From Halobacillus yeomjeoni (GTDB lineage Bacteria > Bacillota > Bacilli > Bacillales > Halobacillaceae): a stretch of 64,000 bases of DNA. Of the stretch, positions 8,750 through 17,956 are shown piece by piece. Location of the stretch: positions 186,001-250,000 of the forward strand of contig NZ_JAIVAI010000001.1 in assembly GCF_020171525.1 (NCBI RefSeq), read 5' to 3'. A program made the translations under genes and the position numbers. Position 1 is the stretch's first letter; each line of letters opens with the position of its first letter. The notes under the pieces were generated by a model. The model worked only from the letters and a program-made list of their open reading frames with translations, was not told where the DNA came from and did not search any database.

Positions 8750-8910
8750 AAATATCCAGCGTCAATCTATAGGGGAAATGAAAGTATATAAATGTATTTC
8801 CACTGTTTTGTGGCATTCAAAGTGGAAGAAAAGGATTTTCAGCTAGTCTTTTTTTCGCTGACATTCTTGTAAACTGAACGTACCTCGTGTAAGGGAAAGG
8901 TGGCTTTTAC

Positions 8911-9477
8911 ATGTGTAATTTGGTCCTTGGGTCAAAATCCCCTCGCAGAAAAGAATTATTAAAAAATATCGGGTATGATTTTATTGTCCGCTCATCAGAT
9001 GTTGACGAAACCTACCCCGGCAATCTATCTCCGGAAGAGGTCGTATCCTACCTGTCTGAAAAGAAAAATCGAGCGATTTCGATTGAAAGTAATGAAATTG
9101 TGCTGACTGCAGATACGATTGTTTCAAAAAATGGTGAGATTCTTGGGAAGCCTCAAGGCGAAGCTGAGGCTCATGATTATCTGCAGTTTTTAAGTGGATC
9201 GACCCATGAGGTGTTTACGGGAGTGACGATCCGTAGTGAAAGCAGGTTTTGCTCATTCTCCGTATGTACTAGCGTGACTTTTTTTAACTTAAGGAATGAA
9301 GAAATTCACCGCTACATTTCGACAGGAGAATATAAGGACAAAGCCGGGGGCTATGGAATTCAAGGCAAAGGTGCCTTATTGGTAGAAAGAATAGAGGGAG
9401 ATTATTACAGCGTCGTAGGTCTGCCGGTTTCCCGTGTTGTGAGGGAATTAGAGAGTTTCGGTATCAATCCAATCTGA
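8911..9477 (+). CDS. maf: Maf nucleotide pyrophosphatase (dTTP/UTP type)
   Basis: Maf hydrolyses non-canonical and some canonical nucleotides (dTTP, UTP, m5UTP) to monophosphates and, when overproduced in B. subtilis, blocks septation. The 188 residues show the family motif LGSKSPRRKELL at 5-16, the acidic metal site TADTIV with LGKPQ near the middle, and KDKAGGYGIQG with DYYSVVGLPV near the end. The length is that of the YhdE/BsMaf subgroup. It follows a 161-base AT-rich gap and precedes radC, as in B. subtilis. Confidence 0.94.
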   Translation: MCNLVLGSKSPRRKELLKNIGYDFIVRSSDVDETYPGNLSPEEVVSYLSEKKNRAISIESNEIVLTADTIVSKNGEILGKPQGEAEAHDYLQFLSGSTHEVFTGVTIRSESRFCSFSVCTSVTFFNLRNEEIHRYISTGEYKDKAGGYGIQGKGALLVERIEGDYYSVVGLPVSRVVRELESFGINPI

Positions 9478-9519
9478 CCTTCCTTACATGAGGAATTGAA
9501 AGAGAAGGGTGCGAAAGGA

Positions 9520-10209
9520 TTGAATCAAACCAGTATTCTAATTAAAGATGTACCTAAGGAAGATCGGCCTCGGGAGAGGATGAAAGAGTTTGGTGCCACT
9601 CACCTGTCTAATCAAGAGCTGCTGGCTATCCTGCTTGGAAGTGGTACAAAGCAGGAGTCAGTGATGGAACTCTCCCAGAGACTCCTCATCCATTTTGAAG
9701 GAATCGGATTATTGAAAGATGCTACAATTGAGGAACTGACGGCTATTCGGGGGATCGGAATTGCGAAGGCGGTATTAATTATGGCAGCTATTGAGTTGGG
9801 AAAAAGGATTCAGCAGATGAAGCCCGTCGACCGATATATCATCCGAAGCCCGGAAGATGGCGCAGATTTTGTAATGGAAGAGATGCGAACCTTAAAACAA
9901 GAGCACTTCATTTGCCTGTTTCTGAACACAAAAAACCAAGTCCTTCATCGTCAAACCATTTTCATAGGTAGTCTGAATGCTTCGATTGTCCACCCTCGTG
10001 AAGTTTTCAAAGAAGCAGTTAAAAGGTCTGCAGCATCCATAATATGCGCCCACAATCATCCCTCCGGAGACCCGACTCCCTCACAAGAAGATATTCAGGT
10101 CACTCGTCGCTTGCAGGAATGCGGTAAAATGATCGGTATTGAATTGTTGGATCATCTTGTCATAGGAGATCGGAAATTTATATCATTGAAAGAAAAAGGG
10201 TACTTGTAA
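9520..10209 (+). CDS. radC: RadC family JAB/MPN-domain protein
   Basis: The family is conserved in bacteria, but its role in DNA repair is unproven despite the name. The protein has an N-terminal helix-hairpin-helix region (IRGIGIAKA) and a C-terminal JAMM zinc site in which HNHPSG is followed by Asp after DPTPSQE. The chosen TTG (229 residues) follows AGAAGGG at a suitable distance and matches the usual N terminus, which runs into DRPRERM. An upstream in-frame TTG at 9496 has no spaced ribosome site. The gene lies between maf and mreB, as in other bacilli. Confidence 0.9.
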   Translation: MNQTSILIKDVPKEDRPRERMKEFGATHLSNQELLAILLGSGTKQESVMELSQRLLIHFEGIGLLKDATIEELTAIRGIGIAKAVLIMAAIELGKRIQQMKPVDRYIIRSPEDGADFVMEEMRTLKQEHFICLFLNTKNQVLHRQTIFIGSLNASIVHPREVFKEAVKRSAASIICAHNHPSGDPTPSQEDIQVTRRLQECGKMIGIELLDHLVIGDRKFISLKEKGYL

Positions 10210-10258
10210 CACTATCTATTTTGAATGTTTTTTCGTATAATTGAATATATGGAATGAC

Positions 10259-10293
10259 AAGCGCCATTTATAGGGTCACTTATAATGGCGCTT
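10259..10293 (+). terminator. Stem-loop after radC
   Basis: The arms AAGCGCCATT (10259-10268) and AATGGCGCTT (10284-10293) form a 10-base-pair stem followed by the moderately T-rich CTTGTAATTG. It is probably a weak terminator or attenuator before mreB. A second short GC stem (CCCGC 10329-10333 with GCGGG 10344-10348) lies 20 bases before the mreB ribosome site. Confidence 0.6.
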
Positions 10294-10369
10294 CTTGTAA
10301 TTGTCTATATCAAACAAAGGGAACGACCCCCGCCTGTCACAGAGCGGGCACTTGGAAAGGAAGATAGAA

Positions 10370-11410
10370 TTGGGTCTATTTGGATTATCTCAAGACCTGG
10401 GTATTGACCTGGGTACTGCAAATACATTGGTGTTCCTGAAGAATAAAGGCGTCATCGTCAGGGAACCTTCGGTCGTGGCTAAAAATACACAGACTGGAGA
10501 AATTGAAGCGGTCGGAAATAATGCCCGCAACATGATTGGACGTACACCTGGATACATATCCGTCATCCGTCCGATGAAGGATGGTGTCATTGCTGATTAT
10601 GATACAACAGCACAAATGATGAAATATTATATTAAAAAAGCTTTGAAGACGAGATCTTCTTTTGCCAGCAAGCCTAATGTGATGGTTTGCGTCCCTTCTG
10701 GAATCACAATGGTAGAAGAGAGAGCCGTCATTGACGCAACAAAACAAGCAGGGGCTAAAGATGCTTATCCGATCGCGGAACCTTTTGCTGCTGCTATCGG
10801 AGCTGGACTTCCAGTTTGGGAGCCGACGGGAAGCATGGTGGTAGACATCGGTGGTGGAACCACAGAAGTAGCTATAATTTCATTGGGTGGAATCGTAACC
10901 AGTCAATCGATCCGTGTCGCAGGAGATGAAATGGATGATGCCATCATCCAACATGTCCGTAAACGGTACAACCTTATGATAGGTGAAAGAACAGCGGAAG
11001 AGGTCAAGATGGAACTCGGTGGTGCTGGTCAATTTGAAAGTAAAGAAGAAATGGATATTCGAGGACGGGATCTATTGAGTGGTCTGCCGAAAACGATAAC
11101 GATTCAATCTGATGAAATCGTAGGTGCCTTGAAAGATACCGTGGATGCTATTATAGAAACCGTGAAAAACACCTTAGAAAAAACACCTCCGGAACTTTCT
11201 GCGGATATTATGGAACGAGGTATCGTTCTGACCGGTGGAGGAGCGTTACTTAAAAACCTGGATACAGTCATTAGTGAAGAAACCCACATGCCGGTATTTA
11301 TTGCCGATGAACCATTGGACTGCGTCGCGATAGGAACTGGTAAATCACTTGAATACATCCACCATTTCCGGTCACAGCCTAACGTGGCCAGTCGGTCACA
11401 TATGGACTAG
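10370..11410 (+). CDS. mreB: Rod-shape actin homologue MreB
   Basis: MreB forms filaments on the inner face of the membrane that organise lateral wall synthesis. The protein contains phosphate-1 [11 protein letters not shown], phosphate-2 [10 protein letters not shown] and the adenosine motif VLTGGGALL. The start is set at a TTG behind GGAAAGGAAG, giving 346 residues and an N terminus ([12 protein letters not shown]) that lines up with other MreB proteins. The frame stays open to 10301, but that extra stretch overlaps the leader hairpin and has no family counterpart. mreC and mreD follow closely. Confidence 0.95.
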   Translation: MGLFGLSQDLGIDLGTANTLVFLKNKGVIVREPSVVAKNTQTGEIEAVGNNARNMIGRTPGYISVIRPMKDGVIADYDTTAQMMKYYIKKALKTRSSFASKPNVMVCVPSGITMVEERAVIDATKQAGAKDAYPIAEPFAAAIGAGLPVWEPTGSMVVDIGGGTTEVAIISLGGIVTSQSIRVAGDEMDDAIIQHVRKRYNLMIGERTAEEVKMELGGAGQFESKEEMDIRGRDLLSGLPKTITIQSDEIVGALKDTVDAIIETVKNTLEKTPPELSADIMERGIVLTGGGALLKNLDTVISEETHMPVFIADEPLDCVAIGTGKSLEYIHHFRSQPNVASRSHMD

Positions 11411-11421
11411 GCGGGATTTGC

Positions 11422-12303
11422 ATGCCTTCTTTATTCCGTAAGCGGAGACTAATGGTTGTATTAATTGGGTTTATCATATTGGTGGCATTGATCGGATTCT
11501 CTATAAGAGATAGAGCATCTCTGAGTACGCCGGAGAAATTTCTCCAGGATACGGTAGGATGGATGCAGACGATCATTCATAAACCGATAAGTGTTGTCGA
11601 TCATACGGTCGATAACATACAGGATATGTTTGCTATATATGAACAGAACAAGGTGTTAAAAGCTCGTTTATCAGAGTATAAAGGTGTAATTAGAGAAAAT
11701 CAGCGGCTCAAAAGCGACAATGCTGATCTTAGGAAGACCATCGACAAATCTGAGGCTCTGAAAGATTACTCCCCGATTCAGGCAACTGTAATCGCAAGGA
11801 GTTCAGATCGCTGGTTTGAGCAGATGACCATAAATAAAGGCGAAGAACACGGGGTCAAGAAAGATATGGCTGTCATGACAAGTGATGGGCTGGTAGGCAA
11901 AATCAAGGCAGCAGGAGCGTTCCATTCCACCGTTCAATTGTTGAGTGGTTTCGATCGATCCAACAAGATTTCTTCATGGGTCGTACGTGAAGGGAAAGAA
12001 GAAGCTTTTGGACTCATTGAAGGTTACGATGATGAAAGCGGAAGGTTGCTGTTAGAAGGAATCAAGCTTGATGAAGAATTGGAAAAAGGGGATACGGTCA
12101 TATCCTCAGGTTTAGGTGGGGTCTTCCCTAGTGACCTGCGGATTGGTACCGTGGAGGAAGTCGTCAATGACCAGTTCGGGTTAACGAAAACCGCTTATGT
12201 AGAACCATTTGCTGATCTTTTTGATATCAATCATGTCATCGTGGTCGATAGAGCTGCTGAAACGATTGAACCCAAAAATTCAAGCGAGGACGATGATTCA
12301 TGA
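11422..12303 (+). CDS. mreC: Rod-shape protein MreC
   Basis: MreC is a bitopic membrane protein that dimerises outside the membrane and links MreB to the penicillin-binding proteins. The 293 residues have a basic N terminus, a transmembrane helix at about 10-27, a coiled coil at about 65-110 and a double beta-barrel domain with typical segments (VIARSSDRWF, GDTVISSGLGGVFP). It starts 11 bases after mreB and overlaps mreD by 4 bases (ATGA at 12300-12303). Acidic C-terminal residues are in keeping with the rest of the window. Confidence 0.95.
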   Translation: MPSLFRKRRLMVVLIGFIILVALIGFSIRDRASLSTPEKFLQDTVGWMQTIIHKPISVVDHTVDNIQDMFAIYEQNKVLKARLSEYKGVIRENQRLKSDNADLRKTIDKSEALKDYSPIQATVIARSSDRWFEQMTINKGEEHGVKKDMAVMTSDGLVGKIKAAGAFHSTVQLLSGFDRSNKISSWVVREGKEEAFGLIEGYDDESGRLLLEGIKLDEELEKGDTVISSGLGGVFPSDLRIGTVEEVVNDQFGLTKTAYVEPFADLFDINHVIVVDRAAETIEPKNSSEDDDS

Positions 12304-12827
12304 GGCGCTATTTTATCGCTCTCATCTGCTTGTTTTTACTGGTTCTTCAAGGAATGGCAATGAGTTTGCTGCCATCAAACCTTGTCTATTCTGACTTATT
12401 GATGACCCCTCACTGGATTTTGGGATTTTTGATTTTGATTGCGATTTTTTATGATAGAGACGATACGTATTACTCCGTATGGCATGCGCTTTTGTTCGGC
12501 TTATTAGTGGATGTTGTGTATACAGGTGTATTAGGCGTTTACATGGTGACTTATGGAATCGTTACATACATCATTCACCGCCTGAACCAATCTGTCCATG
12601 CCGGTTTGGTATCGGCCTCACTTTTGACGATTGTCGGGATTGCATTAGCGGATACCATTTTGTATATCATTTACTCTTTCGTTTCAATTACCTCGATGAC
12701 CTGGGGAAATTACGCATGGCTGCGGTTGCTGCCTACATTGGCAGCGAATATGATCTTTTTCATACTCTTATACCCATTAGTCAAAGATAAGATTTCTTCC
12801 TGGTCTGAGGATATCAATAATGCTTAG
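12300..12827 (+). CDS. mreD: Rod-shape membrane protein MreD
   Basis: This is a small integral membrane partner of MreC. The 175 residues form about five hydrophobic helices with short loops, and the segment LFGLLVDVVYTGVLG (about 64-78) is the conserved core of the family. The start overlaps the mreC stop, so the two are translationally coupled. A 36-base gap with an AGGTTGAGGTG ribosome site leads to minC. Confidence 0.92.
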   Translation: MRRYFIALICLFLLVLQGMAMSLLPSNLVYSDLLMTPHWILGFLILIAIFYDRDDTYYSVWHALLFGLLVDVVYTGVLGVYMVTYGIVTYIIHRLNQSVHAGLVSASLLTIVGIALADTILYIIYSFVSITSMTWGNYAWLRLLPTLAANMIFFILLYPLVKDKISSWSEDINNA

Positions 12828-12863
12828 AACGTTGGTAGTGTCTAAGGTTGAGGTGACTTTCTT

Positions 12864-13553
12864 GTGATGACGAATATTCAAAAGATCATGATAAAAGGGA
12901 CGCGGGATGGATTGACATTGCATTTGGATGACCAATGCTCGTTTCCTTCCATATTAAAAGAATTAGAGCACAAATTATCGATTAACGGGGTGGCGGAAGA
13001 AGACCAGCCCATGATTCGTGTAACAATCCAGCTGGGCAATCGTTATTTGACCGAAGAACAAAAAGAACAGTTGATTGCTGTCATTCGTGATAAACAGCAA
13101 TTAGTTGTCGATCATATTGAATCAAACGTCATTACGAGGCAGGAAGCTTTGGAATGGAAAGAAAATACTGCTATCACTCCAATAGTAAAGACAGTCCGTT
13201 CCGGTCAAGTCATCAAAGTTCGTGGTGATTTATTAGTGATTGGTGATGTAAACCCTGGAGGACAAGTCGTAGCTAGTGGGAATGTATTCGTAATGGGAAA
13301 ACTTAGAGGTGTAGCTCATGCAGGGAATGACGGGGATACGCAAGCCGTAGTAGCTGCTTCTTACATGCAGCCTACTCAACTGCGTATTGGTGAGCATGTC
13401 AGTCGTTCACCTGATGCCGGAGCTGAAGGTGTTTACATGGAGTGTGCCTACGTCGAAGTATCACAGGAAAATATATTGATTGATCGATTACAGGAAATTG
13501 TGAAAAAGAGACCGGATCTCGCAAGTTTTGAAAGGAGAATGTCAAATGGGTGA
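12864..13553 (+). CDS. minC: Septum site-determining protein MinC
   Basis: MinC inhibits FtsZ assembly away from mid-cell and is recruited to the membrane by MinD. The 229 residues divide into an N-terminal FtsZ-binding domain (about 1-105) and a C-terminal right-handed beta-helix (about 115-220) with the signature GDVNPGGQVVASGNVFVMG and AYVEVSQENI near the end. Either the GTG at 12864 or the adjoining ATG at 12867 could start it. Its last 8 bases overlap minD. Confidence 0.95.
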   Translation: MMTNIQKIMIKGTRDGLTLHLDDQCSFPSILKELEHKLSINGVAEEDQPMIRVTIQLGNRYLTEEQKEQLIAVIRDKQQLVVDHIESNVITRQEALEWKENTAITPIVKTVRSGQVIKVRGDLLVIGDVNPGGQVVASGNVFVMGKLRGVAHAGNDGDTQAVVAASYMQPTQLRIGEHVSRSPDAGAEGVYMECAYVEVSQENILIDRLQEIVKKRPDLASFERRMSNG

Positions 13554-14343
13554 AGCGATTGTAATAACTTCCGGAAAGGGAGGGGTTGGAAAAACAACGA
13601 CAACTGCCAACCTGGGGACCGCTTTGGCCTTGCAAAATAAGAAGGTCTGTTTAATCGACACAGATATCGGTCTCCGAAACTTGGATGTTGTGATGGGGCT
13701 TGAAAATCGGATCATTTATGACATTGTGGATGTCGTAAAGGGGCGGTGTAAAACAAAGCAAGCCTTGATTACAGACAAGCGTTTCGATTGTCTTCACCTG
13801 TTGCCTGCTGCCCAAACCTCTGACAAGTCAGAGGTTACCCCTGAAGGAATTAAAGCGATTGTTGATGAGTTGAAGCAAGATTACGATTATATTGTCATTG
13901 ACTGCCCTGCCGGAATTGAACAGGGATACAAAAATGCGGTTGCGGGTGCAGATAAAGCGATAGTCGTTACGACACCTGAAAAATCCAGTGTCAGAGATGC
14001 TGACCGCATCATCGGTCTATTGGAGCAGGAGGAAATCGAATCTCCCAAGCTTGTAATCAACCGTATCAGAAACCATATGATAAAAAGTGGTGAAATGTTG
14101 GATGTGGACGAGATCGTTTCCGTGTTATCCATCGATCTTATCGGCATAGTCATTGACGACGACGCCGTCATAAAGGGAGCGAACAGTGGAGAGCCGGTAG
14201 CCATGAAACCTAATTCGAAAGCATCCATTGCCTACAGAAACATTGCGAGACGTATTTTAGGGGAAGCTGTCCCTCTTCAAAAATTAGATGAAGATGATGG
14301 GGTTCTCGCCAAAGTGAAACGTTTCTTCGGCATGAGAACATGA
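13546..14343 (+). CDS. minD: Septum site-determining ATPase MinD
   Basis: MinD is a membrane-binding ParA-type ATPase that carries MinC to the poles. The chosen ATG follows AAAGGAG and gives 265 residues starting MGEAIVITSGKGG. The deviant Walker A GKGGVGKTT runs over 10-18, with switch regions DTDIGLRNLD and VIDCPAG. The C-terminal amphipathic helix that anchors it to the membrane is visible (VLAKVKRFFG). The frame continues upstream to 13528 inside minC, but those residues are not part of the family. Confidence 0.96.
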   Translation: MGEAIVITSGKGGVGKTTTTANLGTALALQNKKVCLIDTDIGLRNLDVVMGLENRIIYDIVDVVKGRCKTKQALITDKRFDCLHLLPAAQTSDKSEVTPEGIKAIVDELKQDYDYIVIDCPAGIEQGYKNAVAGADKAIVVTTPEKSSVRDADRIIGLLEQEEIESPKLVINRIRNHMIKSGEMLDVDEIVSVLSIDLIGIVIDDDAVIKGANSGEPVAMKPNSKASIAYRNIARRILGEAVPLQKLDEDDGVLAKVKRFFGMRT

Positions 14344-14356
14344 TCATCCTTACATG

Positions 14357-14386
14357 ACCTGCTGTTGTAAACAGCAGGTTTTTTTT
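14357..14386 (+). terminator. Rho-independent terminator after minD
   Basis: ACCTGCTGTT (14357-14366) pairs with AACAGCAGGT (14370-14379) around a 3-base loop, followed by eight T. It ends the mre-min unit. Confidence 0.93.
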
Positions 14387-14474
14387 ATATGTCCTCTCCT
14401 TTATGTTTTACACATATCCCAACTTTGAAATCCATAGAATGATAGAAAAAGGTGGGAAAGAGAGGGGATTTTTT

Positions 14475-15239
14475 GTGAAAAAAGATATCCGCCATGTAAG
14501 AAAGAATATTGCGGAGCGTAAAAAGAGGAAAGTTCAACAGCCGGGGTCTGCTCAAACTCCAGTCTTCCTCCCGCCCCAGGATGAGGAAATGCATGGCTAT
14601 CCGCCTCTCATTCAGGGAATGTCAAAAAAGCTTGATAACAAAACTCAAATAGAACGGACAAGCCGTTTAGGCCTGCAGCTGGTCCTATCCGCTTTACTTT
14701 TTGCCACTGTAGCTATCGGAAAAAACGCTCCATTCAGTTTTCTGGATAAGCCTGAACAATGGCTCACCAGCCAGATGGAAGAAGAGTTTCCGTTCGCAAA
14801 AGTTTCTGCATGGTACAATGAGCGTTTCGGAGATCCCCTGCAAGTCGTGCAGCCGAATGATCGCGAAGCGAAAGAGAATTTAGCGATGCCGGTGAATGGC
14901 ACGGTCACGACTTCCTTCCAGAATGATGGAAAGGGAATTGTCATGTCTACAGCACATAATACTCAGGTGAAAGCTGTTAAGGAAGGAATCGTTATTTTTG
15001 CAGGGAAGGATGGGGAAACGAAGCGCACGGTCATTTTGCAGCATGATGACGGAAGTAAGAGTATTTATGGGTTCTTATCCACGATTGATGTTCATTTGTA
15101 CGAGCATGTACAAGCTCAAGCCGATTTGGGGGCTGTACAATCCGAAGAGGGGAAGGCTGCTGAGTTCTTCTTTGCTATTGAAAAAGATAAGAAATATTTA
15201 GATCCTGTAGAGGTCATCAAAGTGGATGAAAGCTCTTAA
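14475..15239 (+). CDS. spoIVFA: Stage IV sporulation protein SpoIVFA
   Basis: SpoIVFA anchors and holds the SpoIVFB protease inactive in the outer forespore membrane until the SpoIVB signal arrives. The GTG start (254 residues) follows AGAGGGG. A basic cytoplasmic head of about 70 residues leads to a transmembrane helix at about 74-90 and a C-terminal M23/LytM-like fold (starting near AMPVNGTVTTSF) that lacks the metal-binding His-Asp set and so is not a peptidase. It overlaps spoIVFB by 14 bases, consistent with a fixed-ratio complex. Confidence 0.9.
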   Translation: MKKDIRHVRKNIAERKKRKVQQPGSAQTPVFLPPQDEEMHGYPPLIQGMSKKLDNKTQIERTSRLGLQLVLSALLFATVAIGKNAPFSFLDKPEQWLTSQMEEEFPFAKVSAWYNERFGDPLQVVQPNDREAKENLAMPVNGTVTTSFQNDGKGIVMSTAHNTQVKAVKEGIVIFAGKDGETKRTVILQHDDGSKSIYGFLSTIDVHLYEHVQAQADLGAVQSEEGKAAEFFFAIEKDKKYLDPVEVIKVDESS

Positions 15240-16083
15240 GCTGAATCAATTCATACACATCCACCCCCTCTTCTTTTTATTGGCTTTCTCAGCTTTTATA
15301 ACCGGAGCCTTCTTTCAGTTCGTTATATTGATTACAATCGTTACGATTCATGAATTAGGGCACTTTTTAACAGCTCGTCGCTATAAATGGCGGGTATCGA
15401 GAATAGAGTTGTGGCTCTTTGGTGGTGCGGTGGTCAGTGAAGAGCACAACACACGTCCTTTCAAGGAGCAAGTCCATGTCGTATTGGCAGGGCCGGTTCA
15501 ACACGTCTGGATTTTCTGCATCCTTTTGCTCCTGGAAATGTGGATCGGCCCTCACTCTTTGATTGGTCTTGCACATTTATATAATAAAGTCATCCTCATT
15601 TTTAATCTTCTTCCTATATGGCCGCTTGATGGTGGAAAGTTGTTGTTTTATGCCGTGAATCAATTTCTTTCCTTTAGAAAGAGTCTGTATGCGACGTTGG
15701 TTTGTTCTATTTTGATTTTGAGTGGTTGTTCACTCTGGCTTGCTGTCGAAGGCAGATGGACGCTTGCTGCATTATTGCTCGCTTCATTTTTAATTGTAGA
15801 AAATATTCTGGAGTGGAGAAGAAGGTCTTTTACATTGATGAGGTATTGGATGTACTGCACGTCCAGTGAGCGGGAACGTCTTCCACCAATTTATATGAAG
15901 GTGGATGACAAGACGCTCGTCAGGGATGTGTTGAAAAAAATCAGGAGCAACAGGTGTCATTTATATGTATTGAAACAATCCCCATCTTTTTATATAGTAA
16001 ATGAACAAGAATGTCTCCGAGCTTTCTTTGATAGTAAGAAGGCAGATTTAAAAGTGAGAGATGTTCCTGAAATCATAGGATGA
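15226..16083 (+). CDS. spoIVFB: Intramembrane metalloprotease SpoIVFB (pro-sigma-K processing)
   Basis: This is a site-2-type (M50) zinc protease of the mother cell that cuts pro-sigma-K within the membrane. The 285 residues contain the zinc site H42-E43-L-G-H46 in a hydrophobic helix and the third ligand D135 in PLDGGK. The C-terminal part after about 200 is a soluble CBS-like region, as in B. subtilis SpoIVFB, which binds ATP. It is regulated by SpoIVFA encoded just upstream and by BofC at 26592. Confidence 0.95.
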   Translation: MKALKLNQFIHIHPLFFLLAFSAFITGAFFQFVILITIVTIHELGHFLTARRYKWRVSRIELWLFGGAVVSEEHNTRPFKEQVHVVLAGPVQHVWIFCILLLLEMWIGPHSLIGLAHLYNKVILIFNLLPIWPLDGGKLLFYAVNQFLSFRKSLYATLVCSILILSGCSLWLAVEGRWTLAALLLASFLIVENILEWRRRSFTLMRYWMYCTSSERERLPPIYMKVDDKTLVRDVLKKIRSNRCHLYVLKQSPSFYIVNEQECLRAFFDSKKADLKVRDVPEIIG

Positions 16084-16094
16084 TGAGGGATACG

Positions 16095-17516
16095 ATGAGA
16101 GAAATTTCAATACATACAAATACAACGGAACATTCCGGGATTGTAATGGAAGAAGGCGAGATACGTGAATATGTCATGGAGCGACCCGGAGATTCTATTC
16201 TCACGGGTTCTATTTTTTTAGGAAAAGTGACCAACGTCGATCGCGGGCTCCAAGCTGCGTTTATAGATATCGGACTTGATCAGGCAGCGTTCCTTCGTAA
16301 CGAGTCGATTCCTTGGTCTGAAGGTGGCATCCAGCAATCGGTTAAAGAAGGAGAATCTATTTTTTTGCAGGTCGTCAAAGAACCTTTAGGTAACAAAGGC
16401 CCTCAAGTGACTGCTGACCTCACACTGCCTGGTTCCTTTGCCGTTTATCAACCTTTCGGGAAGCGGGTGTCTGTATCAAAAAGAATTGAAGATGCACGTG
16501 CAGAAGAATATCGTGACATGCTGCAGAGGCACCTTGAAGATGAGGATGGGTGTATTGTAAGAACGAGTGCTGCCATTGTTTCAATGGATGAATTAGCTGA
16601 AGAAATCGCTCATTTGAGGCAGCGATGGAAACAGATGTTTGAGGGAAATAGAAACGGCAGGCCAAAAATCATTTGGGAAGACCGGATCATTCCCGATCAA
16701 CTGATAAGAAAGTATCCTCTGGAATCCATTACTTCTATCATTGTAGATGAAGTTGAAACGAGTCGGTATATTAAAGAAACGTTTCCTGCGCTCTCTGAAC
16801 GAGTTGTATGGGAAAAAAATCCTCGTGTAAATATCAATGGACTCCAAAAAGAGCTGATTCACCCTATCATTGAGGTGGAAGGCGGCGCACAACTCGTAAT
16901 CGACCGCACCGAGGCCATGACAATCATTGATGTGAATAGTTACAAATACAAAGGGAAAACACTATCCCATCAGCAAGCTTACGAAATAAACTGCCGTGCA
17001 GCTGAAGCTGTTCAAAAACAGATTCGATTGAGGAACCTGTCAGGAATGATCCTGATCGACTTCATAAGTATGAATGATAAAAGATCTCAAGAAAGACTTG
17101 TCCAATATATGAGGAAACTCATGAAAAATGATCCGGTGAAATCCAAAGTTTTAGGCATGACCCGTCTTGGTATTTTAGAAATGACGAGGAAAAGGGAATG
17201 GACAGAACCGTCCCGCTATTTAGCCAAGGAGCGGAAACTTGAGTTCAACGTGCAATCTCATGTCTATCAATTGGAGCGGGAATTGTTATCTAAGAACCGG
17301 AATAATGCGGAAGCGATCCTGGTTGCAGTAAATCCGGACATTTATGATTTAAAAAAACGATTGCTTTCTGAACGAATTTCTAGTAAAATTCCACAGGAGC
17401 TGTTTGTTAGGCAGGATGATTCCATCCCAGCCTTCCAAATTGAGCTTGAAGGGTCCGAAGACATGGTGCATGAAGCGATTGAACGTCGTGGATACCATGT
17501 TGACAACTTGTTTTGA
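16095..17516 (+). CDS. rng: Ribonuclease E/G family endoribonuclease
   Basis: RNase E/G cuts single-stranded 5'-monophosphate RNA during rRNA and mRNA processing. The product has the S1-like N-terminal domain (ILTGSIFLGKVTNVDRGLQAAF in part) and the DNase I-like catalytic core with metal-binding Asp residues in MTIIDVNS and MILIDFIS. At 473 residues it is the short RNase G form without the RNase E scaffold tail. B. subtilis lacks the family and uses RNase Y, while several halophilic bacilli keep it at this site. In-frame ATGs at 16080 and 16083 overlap the spoIVFB stop; the ATG at 16095 has the better-placed ribosome site (ATGAGGG). Confidence 0.92.
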   Translation: MREISIHTNTTEHSGIVMEEGEIREYVMERPGDSILTGSIFLGKVTNVDRGLQAAFIDIGLDQAAFLRNESIPWSEGGIQQSVKEGESIFLQVVKEPLGNKGPQVTADLTLPGSFAVYQPFGKRVSVSKRIEDARAEEYRDMLQRHLEDEDGCIVRTSAAIVSMDELAEEIAHLRQRWKQMFEGNRNGRPKIIWEDRIIPDQLIRKYPLESITSIIVDEVETSRYIKETFPALSERVVWEKNPRVNINGLQKELIHPIIEVEGGAQLVIDRTEAMTIIDVNSYKYKGKTLSHQQAYEINCRAAEAVQKQIRLRNLSGMILIDFISMNDKRSQERLVQYMRKLMKNDPVKSKVLGMTRLGILEMTRKREWTEPSRYLAKERKLEFNVQSHVYQLERELLSKNRNNAEAILVAVNPDIYDLKKRLLSERISSKIPQELFVRQDDSIPAFQIELEGSEDMVHEAIERRGYHVDNLF

Positions 17517-17529
17517 TCTGTGGTAACAT
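17500..17529 (+). promoter_or_regulatory. Sigma-A promoter of the rplU operon
   Basis: TTGACA (17500-17505) and TAACAT (17524-17529) are separated by 18 bases. The -35 lies inside the last codons of rng. Transcription would start near 17536 and include the L21 leader. Confidence 0.75.
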
Positions 17530-17535
17530 TGTTTT

Positions 17536-17625
17536 GTTATTCTAGTAGCACTCCGATGCTACAACCGCACAGAACAGGTTTTAAACCGATTCCGGTACCT
17601 GAATGGCGAGTCTGAGTAAATCGAG
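17536..17625 (+). ncRNA. Ribosomal protein L21 leader RNA
   Basis: The 5' untranslated region of rplU holds a perfect hairpin (GTAGCA 17545-17550, TGCTAC 17557-17562), then the conserved stretch AACCGCAC, an AGGTTTTAAACC element and GAGTCTGAGT before the ribosome site. This matches the L21 leader of bacilli, thought to mediate autoregulation by L21. Limits are approximate. Confidence 0.75.
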
Positions 17626-17636
17626 GAGGTGCAAGT

Positions 17637-17945
17637 ATGTACGCTATTATTGAAACTGGTGGTAAGCAAGTTAAAGTTGAAAAAGGCCAGGAAATCTACG
17701 TTGAGAAAGTCAGCGCAGAAGCTGGTGAAACTGTAACGTTTGACAAAGTTCTTTTCGTCGGTGGTGACGACACGAAAGTGGGCGCTCCATACGTTGATGG
17801 TGCTTCTGTAACGGCTAAAGTTGAAAAACAAGGTCGCCAGAAGAAATTGACTGTCTTCAAATACAAGCCGAAGAAGAACTACAAGCGTAAGCAAGGTCAT
17901 CGTCAGCCTTACACGAAGCTAGTCGTTGAAGACATCAACGCGTAA
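17637..17945 (+). CDS. rplU: 50S ribosomal protein L21
   Basis: L21 binds 23S rRNA near the L20 site. The 102 residues begin [14 protein letters not shown] and end in the basic signature [18 protein letters not shown] with a short acidic tail, as in all bacterial L21 proteins. It is translated from a GAGGAGGTG ribosome site and is the first gene of the L21-Prp-L27 operon. Codon use is strongly biased, as expected for a ribosomal gene. Confidence 0.98.
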   Translation: MYAIIETGGKQVKVEKGQEIYVEKVSAEAGETVTFDKVLFVGGDDTKVGAPYVDGASVTAKVEKQGRQKKLTVFKYKPKKNYKRKQGHRQPYTKLVVEDINA

Positions 17946-17956
17946 GGGTCATTCCG

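Noticed and set aside
8750-8910. Promoter or small RNA in the spoIIB-maf gap
   Set aside because: AT-rich sequence with no acceptable -35/-10 pair or stable hairpin.
13887-14228. Open frame of 113 codons on the minus strand opposite minD
   Set aside because: It is antisense to a highly conserved gene with no promoter or ribosome site.
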